From: Pseudohongiella acticola
Lineage (GTDB): Bacteria > Pseudomonadota > Gammaproteobacteria > Pseudomonadales > Pseudohongiellaceae
Assembly: GCF_001758195.1 (NCBI RefSeq)
Contig: NZ_MASR01000001.1
Location: 1,426,001-1,490,000 of the forward strand
Direction of reading: 5' to 3'
Length of the DNA stretch: 64,000 bases
Below are positions 51,283 to 61,324 of this stretch, one piece after another; positions within the stretch are counted from its first letter, which is position 1; each line of letters starts with the position of its first letter. The notes beneath the pieces were generated by a model. It was not told the origin of the DNA. It did not search any database and worked only from the letters and a program-made list of their open reading frames with translations. The position numbers were made by a program, and so were the translations under genes.

Positions 51283-51301
51283 TATCGATAATCGTTATCG
51301 T
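51283..51301 (-). promoter_or_regulatory. Fur-box-like site upstream of the receptor
   Basis: TATCGATAATCGTTATCG(T): contains GATAATCGTTATC, a near-perfect inverted repeat close to the Fur consensus, 40 nt before the receptor ATG. Iron repression inferred. Confidence 0.7.
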
Positions 51302-51370
51302 TTGCAAGAAAAGCGATTAAATTTGGCTTATTGTCTTAATGGCGCTTTCATTGGCCCGTGATCGGATGCA

Positions 51371-52810
51371 CTAGTTGCCCTGATTGACCGCTTTCACCAC
51401 CTCACGGGTCAGATCCCACTGGCTGAACCCCTGTCGTCCATAATCCAGCCCCCGGCGAACAATCACCAGGTCATGGGACGGCACTACCACGGTGTACTGC
51501 CCACGGTTGCCGTTGGTCGAATAGGCGTCTGCCGGAATGTCATCGCGGCCTTCCGGCACCAGCCACCACTGTCCGCCGTACTGACTACCCCGGCCGACTG
51601 TTGCTGGGGCTGGCGTACGGGAGAATTCAATCCAGTCTTCAGAGATCAGCCGCTCACCATCCCAGACGCCATTGTTGAGGTAGAGCAGACCAAAGCGGGC
51701 CAGGTCGCGGGCGTTGGTATACACCTGACTGCTAAGAATGAAATCACCAAAGCGATCAGTGCTCACCAGGGTGTTGCGCATGCCAATGCGGTCCAGCAAT
51801 GCTTTGCGTGGGAACTCGGCATAGGTGTTCTCGCCGCCCAGCGCCAGTTTCATGGCATATATCGCCAGCAACGTATCGTAGTTCTCGTAGTCCCAGCGTG
51901 TGCCCGGTTCACGGATCAGCGCGCGTGCAAGCGCCCCCTGCACCGAACTGCTGCCGGCCCAATAAGAAAGGCCTGACCCCGTAGCATACTCCATACCGCC
52001 ATTATCGATACTTTCCAGCCCGGTGCTCATGTTGAGAGCGTGACGCAGAGTGATGTCTCGTCTTGGATCCGAGCCGGCTGAACCGGATTGCGGCAACCAG
52101 TCCAGCCCCAGTGGTTCGTCCAGCGCCATCAGCCCCTGATCCACGGTCATACCGATCAATGTCGAGGCAATGCTCTTGGCCGTGGACCAGGTCCGGGTGC
52201 GGGTATCCATGTTGATACCGTCGGCGTAACGCTCATGGATAATCTGACCCTGATACACCACAATCAGGCTGAGCGTGTCCTGCTCGGGCGTGGGCCGATT
52301 GAAGGCCCAGTCTGACGCGGCCTGCAGCGCCCCGGCATCAATACTGGCCGGTAAGGGTTGCGGCTCAATCAGGTCGCCGTCAGGCCAGGGAATCTGCGCT
52401 GGGTCGCCGGCAGGCAGCGGCAAGGTCAGTTCCGGCAGCTCATCGATGTCAGCCAGGGTCTGGTCTGGTGCCAGAATGATGCAGCCGATGCCGTCGCGAA
52501 ACGCTGCCCGCATCACCGGCACGGCACCGGGTGTGCCAACTTCAACTGCGCGGCGTTCGTAGTCAACATGATAGTCACCGCCCAGCACCGTGCCGATGGG
52601 AGCGCGCAAAAATGCCAGTTCCTGACTGAACACCTGTTCCAGTGTGCGCTGGCTGGTGAACAGCCCGTTGCACATGAAAACAGCCTGCTGACCGCGTTGC
52701 ACCATGGCCCGTTGCGGTGCCCAGTAATCGTAATTCTCGGCCTGCTGGGCAAAACCATCGGCTGACAGCACCAGGCTCAATATCGCGGCTGACATCATGG
52801 ACCTTTTCAT
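51371..52810 (-). CDS. Serine hydrolase of the beta-lactamase/PBP family, secreted
   Basis: About 479 aa from ATG 52810 (AAAGGAG 7 nt upstream; an in-frame ATG at 52831 is less likely). Signal peptide MMSAAILSLVLSADGFAQQ. Catalytic SxxK in TWSTAKSIAST and YxN in WDYENYDTL. The third motif lies in GNRGQYTVVVPSHDLVIVRRG. A 180-residue N-terminal extension carries AVFMCNGLFTSQ. Class C-like esterases/peptidases of this kind are common; true beta-lactamase activity is not implied. Confidence 0.85.
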   Translation of the reverse strand: MKRSMMSAAILSLVLSADGFAQQAENYDYWAPQRAMVQRGQQAVFMCNGLFTSQRTLEQVFSQELAFLRAPIGTVLGGDYHVDYERRAVEVGTPGAVPVMRAAFRDGIGCIILAPDQTLADIDELPELTLPLPAGDPAQIPWPDGDLIEPQPLPASIDAGALQAASDWAFNRPTPEQDTLSLIVVYQGQIIHERYADGINMDTRTRTWSTAKSIASTLIGMTVDQGLMALDEPLGLDWLPQSGSAGSDPRRDITLRHALNMSTGLESIDNGGMEYATGSGLSYWAGSSSVQGALARALIREPGTRWDYENYDTLLAIYAMKLALGGENTYAEFPRKALLDRIGMRNTLVSTDRFGDFILSSQVYTNARDLARFGLLYLNNGVWDGERLISEDWIEFSRTPAPATVGRGSQYGGQWWLVPEGRDDIPADAYSTNGNRGQYTVVVPSHDLVIVRRGLDYGRQGFSQWDLTREVVKAVNQGN

Positions 52811-53018
52811 GTGAGTGCTCCTTTCCGGCAAACCTTATTGTCTGTGCAATGCCCCGAGTTATACCAGCCCATTGTCGTTGTGAACAGGTCGTTGTGAACA
52901 GATCGTAGTGTACAGATCGTTGTTTACAGTCTGTGCCCGGCCGGGATGGTGTTTACCATTGATCTGGGCGACAATTCTGTCAACCAGGGAATGCGCAGCA
53001 GCAAAGGTGAACAGCGCC

Positions 53019-54656
53019 ATGATCAGACTGGCGGTTTTTTTAATGTGCATTTTTTGCCTCGCATCACCCGGCCTTGCCCAGTCAGGCGATGTTGCATGGC
53101 AGATATGGGCTGATGCCCAACCTGACTCGCGAACAGCTGCCGACAGCCGGCAGAGAAGCCAGAACCGACAAAGCCTGCTGAGGTCACTGCAGTCGCCGCT
53201 CGCGGTGCTGGTGCCCGATGGGCGTGAGCTGTCATCCATCACTCTCAATGGCGAGATCCTTACCCTGGCGATGTTGCCAGCACATAAGGGGCACACCGGC
53301 AGCCTATACCTGCTCCCATCTGAAGCAGAGCCCGCCCGCTCGCTGTCCTTGACCGTTAGCACCCCTGCGCCGCCGATACCGGCCGTTCCGGTACTGGTCG
53401 GTAACTACAGTGCTCTGCAATCCGTGCTACAGCAGCGCGACATATTATTCTGGCAATTGCCAGCCTGGGCTGCCTACGCCAGTGCGTTTCTGGTGTTGGT
53501 GATGTGGCTGGCCTGGTCTGCGCAATTTGATAGCCGGCTGCACCGAACACTGTTCCAGGCGCAACTGACCGCCTGCGTCTATCTGTGCTGCCAGCTGGGC
53601 AATTCCGTACTCTGGCTGCTGGCCGGTTACCTGTCCATGGCGGTTTGGGCCTTACTGTTGGTGGCAGTGTTGCTACACAACAGACGTCTCAGCGGTGTGC
53701 TGCCTTCGCCAGCGGCGCGTCAGTCCGTTGTGTTCGCGGCGGTGCTGCTGCTGTTGCTGATATTGGTTGATGCGGGGCTCGGGCTGTTTTTCGCTGACGC
53801 TGGGCTCGGACTGTATCTCGCTGACGCTGAGCTCAGGCTGTTTCTCGCTGACGCTACGCTCGAGCTGTTCGAACTGAGCCTGGCAGTGCAGCCTGGCATG
53901 TATCTGCCACTGCCTGCCGTAGGTCAGGTGGTGATGATTCTTGCAGTACTGTATTTACTGGTGTCGCAGCATGTGAACAATCAGGTTGAGTTGACTCAAT
54001 TAAACGTCTCACTGGATCAGCGCGTACAGCGGGCCACCGGCGAGCTGGAACGGCGCTACGCGGAAATGAAAGCGGATGCTCTGGATGCTGCCGGCCTGCA
54101 TGAGCGCAAGGTCATCTTTCAGTCATTGCACGAAGACCTCAGCGACAAATTGCTACACCTGATTTATACTGCCGCCGACGCGGATGCGGAAGAGCTGGCG
54201 CGAGCGGCCCTGAAAGATCTGCGGGACACCCGGAATCTGCAAAGCGAGTCGCAGCAGAACCTGGGTGAATTGATGGCAGATGTGCGCAATGAAATCGACA
54301 CCCGATGCGAGCAGGCGGGTGTCAATCCAGGCTGGCACCTGTCCGACTCCTTATATGCAACAACGCTGACCGCCCTGCAGGCATCCTGTGTTACCCGTAC
54401 GCTACGAGAAGCACTCAGCAATGTATTAAAACACGCCAGCGCAGCGTCGGTGCAGATTGGCGCGGAGCTGACAGCGGGACAACTACATTACAGTGTCAGT
54501 GACGACGGTCACGGCATCCGCCCATCGCCCATGGCCGGGCGTGGTCTTGCCAACATGCAGAACCGCGTGCGTGACCTGGGCGGCTCAATGCAGGTGACAT
54601 CCTCCAGCGCTGCCGGCACCACCCTCAGCTTCAGCTTACCGGTGGAACAGCCATGA
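53019..54656 (+). CDS. Sensor histidine kinase (NarL/HisKA_3 type) with intact ATPase domain
   Basis: About 545 aa from ATG 53019 (AAAGGTG upstream, signal peptide FLMCIFCLASPGLAQS). A periplasmic part is followed by six or so membrane helices (150-345), a coiled coil, phospho-acceptor box SLHEDLSDKLLHLIY, and HATPase with N box LREALSNVLKHA, G boxes DDGHGIRPS and GRGLANMQNRVRDLGG, and GTTLSFSLP. It contains four tandem 9-residue repeats in the membrane domain (53769-53876). Its stop overlaps the ATG of the next kinase (ATGA). The partner regulator is probably encoded at 56551. Confidence 0.85.
   Translation: MIRLAVFLMCIFCLASPGLAQSGDVAWQIWADAQPDSRTAADSRQRSQNRQSLLRSLQSPLAVLVPDGRELSSITLNGEILTLAMLPAHKGHTGSLYLLPSEAEPARSLSLTVSTPAPPIPAVPVLVGNYSALQSVLQQRDILFWQLPAWAAYASAFLVLVMWLAWSAQFDSRLHRTLFQAQLTACVYLCCQLGNSVLWLLAGYLSMAVWALLLVAVLLHNRRLSGVLPSPAARQSVVFAAVLLLLLILVDAGLGLFFADAGLGLYLADAELRLFLADATLELFELSLAVQPGMYLPLPAVGQVVMILAVLYLLVSQHVNNQVELTQLNVSLDQRVQRATGELERRYAEMKADALDAAGLHERKVIFQSLHEDLSDKLLHLIYTAADADAEELARAALKDLRDTRNLQSESQQNLGELMADVRNEIDTRCEQAGVNPGWHLSDSLYATTLTALQASCVTRTLREALSNVLKHASAASVQIGAELTAGQLHYSVSDDGHGIRPSPMAGRGLANMQNRVRDLGGSMQVTSSSAAGTTLSFSLPVEQP
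53769..53876 (+). repeat. In-frame 27-bp tandem repeat (4 units)
   Basis: Units encode DAGLGLFFA, DAGLGLYLA, DAELRLFLA and DATLELFEL. At DNA level the block repeats CTCGCTGACGCT-GxGCTC. It lies within the membrane domain of the histidine kinase; unit number changes would insert or delete exactly nine residues. Confidence 0.85.
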
Positions 54657-56554
54657 GCGAGGAGACAGCCATGAGCGGAACAACAGCCATGAGCGGGAAG
54701 AAAGCCATGAGCCCACTTACTAAAGTCATCAGCGGCCTGTTTGCCGCCCTGATCCTGATCAGCGTGACTCTGGTCTGGCTGCTGACCGCAAACCCCAACT
54801 ACGTCTTCATCACCGACGCCGACGTTATGGATCCCGCCTCGTATGATTACCCGGATGCCAATGCTCAATGGCGCCCCACGTCACTGCCCCGATCCTGGTC
54901 CCGGGACCCACAGCACGACAATGCGTTGGAATATGCATGGTATCGCATTCCATTGCCCGAGGCGGTTCGTGAAAATGGATGGACACAGATTTTGATGCTG
55001 CGCCACATCATGAATGTCGAAATCTGGTTGGATCAGCATTACCTGGGTAGCGGCGGACCGGCCTCACCAGACAATCTGCAGCGCAACTGGAACCGCCCGG
55101 TGATGTGGCATATTCCTGAAGCGTGGCTAACCGGTGAAAATCAGATGCTGTACTTCCGTCTGCATTCTGTGTCAGATTTTGGCGTCATGAGCCCCTTTTT
55201 TATGGGACAGACCGAGGCGTTGCAGCAGCGCTATCGTATCCATCATTTTCTACAGATAGAACTGGTCAAGATCGGTTTAATGGCAATGTTCTTTATAGCC
55301 GCCCTGAGTCTGTTTGCGTGGCTGGAAACACAAAACCCGCGCTGGATGCTGACCCTGCTGATGAGTTTAAGCTGGTCGCTGCCCTTGTCCTACATCGTCG
55401 CGCCCAGTGTGACTTTCGGGGAGATGAATTTTCTACGCCTGACACACTGGGGCACGGTCACCGGGGCCGTTTGTCTGCTGGCGTTTGTCTATGCATACTA
55501 CCTCAGCACTCCACTACGACGGTTGCGTTGGCTGGCCCTATTGCCGGTGTTGCACGGCGCCGTATTGATCGCTACACCTAAATTGCAGATTGTTGCTGTG
55601 GGCAGTGCCGGGCAACTGCTCCTGCAACTACTGTTTGTGGTCCTGCTGGTGAAACTGTTTCGTCACGGCACAGCACCCAGACGGCAGTTGCTGGCAGTCA
55701 GCGCCGGCCTGCTCATCATGCTGTTGGCAGCGCTGCATGACATAACGCTGGTACTGAGCACAGCGACCACCCGATGGCGCTGGGACATGCTGTGGGCCTA
55801 TATCACCCAACCCGTCATGCTGCTGATTCTGACCTGGCTGGGCCTGGCTGCATTCAAGAAAGGTACATCGGCTCTCAGGAATTTAAACAGACTCCTCCAG
55901 ACTCGCCTGTCCGCAGCGGAGAACAATATCAAACAGGTTTATGCCGACCAGGAAATACTGGAACGTGAAGTTCGTGTCGCCGCCGAACGCGAGGCAATCT
56001 ATCGTGACCTGCATGACGATCTCGGCGCCAAGCTGTTATCGCTGGTACTCAAGTCAGAGCGTGGCCCGATCCGCGATCTGGCACGCAGTGCGCTGCAGGA
56101 CCTGCGCGACATTGTCAGTCGCGTCGCCAACAATGACTCCGTGCTCGCGGCGGCACTGGCCGACAGCATGGCCGAGCATGAGGGCCGGGCCTCCGGTCTG
56201 GGCATAGCGTTCGATTGGGATATCGATGCGGCAACAGAGGACCTGATCTGCCATAGCAGCCTGATTCTGAAAATGCGTCTGTTGCTGCGTGAGTTGATCA
56301 GCAATACCTTATGGCAGGAGGACGTGCAACGCATCGAATTTGTCGCCCGACTGGATCAACAACAGCTGACACTGCGACTGAGTCATGACGCGCCCACAAC
56401 AATTGCCTTGTCGCCTTTGCTGCGCAAACGCCTGGCGGCACTGAATGCAACGCTGCAGCCGACATTGCCAGCGCCAGCAGCGCAGCAGGATCTGCCGCAT
56501 TGCCTGAGCGTTTCATTACCGGTGGTTACAGAACCGGCAGCGGCATCAGCCTAG
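54653..56554 (+). CDS. Histidine-kinase-like protein with degenerate ATPase domain
   Basis: 633 aa from the overlapping ATG. The N-terminus repeats MSEETA, MSGTTA, MSGKKA, MSPLTK: four in-frame ATG codons at 21-bp spacing, so the real start is unclear. A membrane helix (about 27-45), a periplasmic beta-rich domain resembling a 7TMR-DISM sensor (60-200; RIPLPEAV, MNVEIWLDQHYLGSGG), and about seven helices (205-420) precede a coiled coil and DHp box YRDLHDDLGAKLLSLV with phospho-accepting His. The expected ATPase has an N-box-like RELISNTLWQ but no recognisable DxGxG or GxG boxes. It may not bind ATP alone and could work with the preceding kinase. Ends 4 nt into the convergent regulator gene. 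Confidence 0.78.
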   Translation: MSEETAMSGTTAMSGKKAMSPLTKVISGLFAALILISVTLVWLLTANPNYVFITDADVMDPASYDYPDANAQWRPTSLPRSWSRDPQHDNALEYAWYRIPLPEAVRENGWTQILMLRHIMNVEIWLDQHYLGSGGPASPDNLQRNWNRPVMWHIPEAWLTGENQMLYFRLHSVSDFGVMSPFFMGQTEALQQRYRIHHFLQIELVKIGLMAMFFIAALSLFAWLETQNPRWMLTLLMSLSWSLPLSYIVAPSVTFGEMNFLRLTHWGTVTGAVCLLAFVYAYYLSTPLRRLRWLALLPVLHGAVLIATPKLQIVAVGSAGQLLLQLLFVVLLVKLFRHGTAPRRQLLAVSAGLLIMLLAALHDITLVLSTATTRWRWDMLWAYITQPVMLLILTWLGLAAFKKGTSALRNLNRLLQTRLSAAENNIKQVYADQEILEREVRVAAEREAIYRDLHDDLGAKLLSLVLKSERGPIRDLARSALQDLRDIVSRVANNDSVLAAALADSMAEHEGRASGLGIAFDWDIDAATEDLICHSSLILKMRLLLRELISNTLWQEDVQRIEFVARLDQQQLTLRLSHDAPTTIALSPLLRKRLAALNATLQPTLPAPAAQQDLPHCLSVSLPVVTEPAAASA

Positions 56555-57192
56555 AAGACATCAACACCGACGATGCCCATGCGAGAGGCCTGCATCGCAG
56601 CTTCTGCCCGACTGGAAATATTCAGTTTGCTGTAGATGGTTTTAACATAACCGGCGGCGGTGTGTTTGGAGATATCAAGCATGTCCGCCACTTTCGGAGA
56701 CGAATAACCCTTGGCAATCAGGCCCAGTACTTCGCGCTCGCGTGCGGTCAACGGCGGGCCTTCCGGGGTTTCCCGTGGCGCAAAAAAAGCCAGCAGATGA
56801 CGGGCCATGGAGGGTGACAATGGCGGTTGGCCATCGGCAATCTTCTGCAGCATGGTGGTCAGTTCCTGGCGGCCCTGATCTTTCAGCAGATAGCCTGAGG
56901 CGCCTGCGCCGAGCGCAGCAAACAAATGCGCGTCATCATCAAAAACACTGGTCACAATCGACATCACTTGCGGGTGATTGCGGTTCAGCGCATCAATCAG
57001 ATCAATGCCCGATCCGTCGGGTAAACCGATATCCACCAGTGCAATGTCGGGCACCTGTTCAGCTATTTCCCGACGCGCATCCGCCAGCGTTGGCGCAGCC
57101 ACCACGCTAATGCCGGGGAAGGCATCCTGCAGCGCCGCTCGCAGCCATTCTCTGGCATCCGGCAGATCCTCGACTATCACGCCATATTTCAA
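56551..57192 (-). CDS. NarL/LuxR-type response regulator
   Basis: 213 aa. Receiver domain with acidic pair VEDL, phospho-acceptor Asp54 (LVDIGLPDG), Thr near 81 and Lys104 (YLLKD). LuxR-type HTH at about 148-205: LTAREREVLGLIAKGYSSPKVADML and VKTIYSKL. The start is TTG with GGGAG 6 nt upstream. It converges on the kinase pair with a 4-nt overlap and is their likely partner. Target genes unknown. Confidence 0.93.
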   Translation of the reverse strand: MKYGVIVEDLPDAREWLRAALQDAFPGISVVAAPTLADARREIAEQVPDIALVDIGLPDGSGIDLIDALNRNHPQVMSIVTSVFDDDAHLFAALGAGASGYLLKDQGRQELTTMLQKIADGQPPLSPSMARHLLAFFAPRETPEGPPLTAREREVLGLIAKGYSSPKVADMLDISKHTAAGYVKTIYSKLNISSRAEAAMQASRMGIVGVDVF

Positions 57193-57363
57193 AGTTACGC
57201 TCCCGGCAGACGCCCACGACCGCTAATATCGTTAATCTTAGCATTTGCGGTAAAAGAAGGCTTTTCGCCCATTAAATGTTTATCGGGCCACCATCTTGGG
57301 TAAAAACCTGTCTGACGGCTATCACTGAGGGCGGGGATTGACAAGTGCCGGCAAAAGTGGGAA

Positions 57364-57397
57364 GAAAAAACGGCCGACACCCTGAGGTGTCGGCCGT
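57364..57397 (-). terminator. Strong terminator of isocitrate dehydrogenase
   Basis: ACGGCCGACACC-loop-GGTGTCGGCCGT perfect 12-bp stem (57370-57397), followed on the minus strand by TTTTTT. Confidence 0.95.
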
Positions 57398-57431
57398 CAT
57401 AACAGCGTTTACAGGCTGGAAAAAGGGAGCT

Positions 57432-59726
<2,295 letters not shown>

Positions 59727-59781
59727 CTAAGTGTGGCAGTCTGTTACCAGTTGCGTGACATTCGCAGAGGCCGGATGCGTA

Positions 59782-60525
59782 CTAACGGACCCACATCCAG
59801 ACCGCTGCCAGGATCATGAACAGGTTCTCGGTCAGTGACACAAAGCCCAGCGGTACATTGCTGTTACCGCCGACGCAGGCGCATTTAAGCTCCCGTTTGT
59901 CGATGTAGACCGCCTTGAATACGGACACGGCGCCTATACCACCAATCAGCAGCGCCACCGGATACACCAGCCAGGCGCTCAGTCCGGCCAGCATGCCGAC
60001 ACCGACATAGAACTCGGCAAAGGGGTAAACATAGGCGTAACGCACCACGCGCATGGCCAGCAGGTCGTAAACGATAAACTGATTGGAGAATGCCGTCAGG
60101 TCGCGCAGTTTCTGTATCGCCAGCACACACATGGTGATGGCCACAAACCATTCAAGAACGGGAATAAGCTGCGGCGCACCACGAATGTTCCAGATCAGCG
60201 CCAGCGACATGGCAAAGGCGGACACGAAGATGGCCAGCACCGGGACGTAGGTGACGCCCTCTTTTTTCTCGGGCGCCATGCCAAAGTGCTTGCGCAAGGC
60301 TTCATAACCACCAATGCGCTGACCATCAATGAATGTCTGAGGCGTGGTGTCGACCTGATGCTCGGCCTTGAACGCGTCCGTCTCTTCGCGGGAGGTCAGA
60401 TGCCGGTCATCGACCTGATAACCCTTGCGTTTGAGCAGGTCCAGCGACTTGAGCCCGAACGGGCACAGGTGTTTGTCCATCACCATTCGGTGCAGGGTTG
60501 CGGTGTGCTCCTTGTTGTCAGCCAT
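59782..60525 (-). CDS. Glutaredoxin - MauE/DoxX-like membrane fusion
   Basis: 247 aa from ATG 60525, preferred to an upstream frame start (60627) because AAGGAGGG lies 3-4 nt before it. Residues 10-85 form a glutaredoxin domain with CPFG (single Cys21, so monothiol), TPQTFIDGQRIGGYEAL. The rest has five helices with QKLRDL and VYDLLAMRVVRYAYVYPFAEFYVGVGMLAG, the MauE/DoxX pattern, and KCACVGG near the end. MauE-type proteins help disulfide formation or electron transfer during maturation of periplasmic redox proteins. Role in this strain inferred. Confidence 0.82.
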   Translation of the reverse strand: MADNKEHTATLHRMVMDKHLCPFGLKSLDLLKRKGYQVDDRHLTSREETDAFKAEHQVDTTPQTFIDGQRIGGYEALRKHFGMAPEKKEGVTYVPVLAIFVSAFAMSLALIWNIRGAPQLIPVLEWFVAITMCVLAIQKLRDLTAFSNQFIVYDLLAMRVVRYAYVYPFAEFYVGVGMLAGLSAWLVYPVALLIGGIGAVSVFKAVYIDKRELKCACVGGNSNVPLGFVSLTENLFMILAAVWMWVR

Positions 60526-60687
60526 ATGCCCTCCTTCCTCGTTGCTGAACCAGCAGCTGAACCAGCAGCTGAATTGTCCGCCGAGCTGTCTGATGCACCG
60601 CTCGTTGACAGATTTCTGCCTGATCACGACACAAAAACCGTAACATATCGGCCGCAGGCGCTCAAAAACCGTGATTAAAAGCGGTGT

Positions 60688-61149
60688 TTAAAGCCAGCGC
60701 CGGACCTGTGCCTGATAGGCCTCAAATTCGGCTCCAAACTTTTCCAGCAATACCCGTTCTTCCGGTTCAATCTGATAACGACTGATAAAACGCACAAACA
60801 GCGCCAGGCCCAGATAGGCGGTGATGTCAGCTAGGTACAGCGCCACCCCGAGCAGTACGATTGCCATCCCCAGATACATGGGGTTGCGGGTACGCTGGTA
60901 AATACCACCGGTGACCAGACGCGAGGTCTGCTCCGGGTGCAGTGGATGAACGGTGGTGTGGGCGCGGCGGAAGGCGTTCGCCCCCAGACTGGCCACCGCG
61001 ATCCCGACCAGTGCCAACGCGATCGCCAGCGGCAATACCCAGGCTGCCGTCAGCCAGCTTAACGGATAAAAACCCTGCATGTACCACATCAGCAAAACAC
61101 ACAACAGTGCGACCAGGGGTGGCGGTATTTTTAACTCCAGCGATTTCAT
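60688..61149 (-). CDS. Isoprenylcysteine carboxyl methyltransferase-like membrane protein
   Basis: 153 aa from ATG 61149 (GAAGG 6 nt upstream); in-frame starts exist up to 61209. Three to four membrane helices. LVTGGIYQRTRNPMYLGMAIVLLGVALY is the ICMT/PEMT AdoMet-binding signature (GxYxxxRNPMY), and RYQIEPEERVLLEKFGAEFEAYQAQVRRW is the conserved C-terminus. Bacterial relatives methylate unknown small substrates or lipids. Confidence 0.85.
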   Translation of the reverse strand: MKSLELKIPPPLVALLCVLLMWYMQGFYPLSWLTAAWVLPLAIALALVGIAVASLGANAFRRAHTTVHPLHPEQTSRLVTGGIYQRTRNPMYLGMAIVLLGVALYLADITAYLGLALFVRFISRYQIEPEERVLLEKFGAEFEAYQAQVRRWL

Positions 61150-61324
61150 GGTCATCCTTCTGTTGATTTGACGAGGGTGGTTTGCCTGTGGACGGTGCCA
61201 ATGTGACATTTTGTCTCACAATCAGGCTGCCCGCTACCGCTCGCGACAGACGGCGGTTATAGTAAGACCTGAATAACAAAGCCGGAACCGCAGGCCCGAG
61301 ACTCACCACAGGATAATACACCAC

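Noticed and set aside
51371-52810. Antibiotic-resistance beta-lactamase
   Set aside because: SxxK and YxN are shared by many esterases and peptidases of this fold; the long N-terminal extension and context do not suggest resistance.
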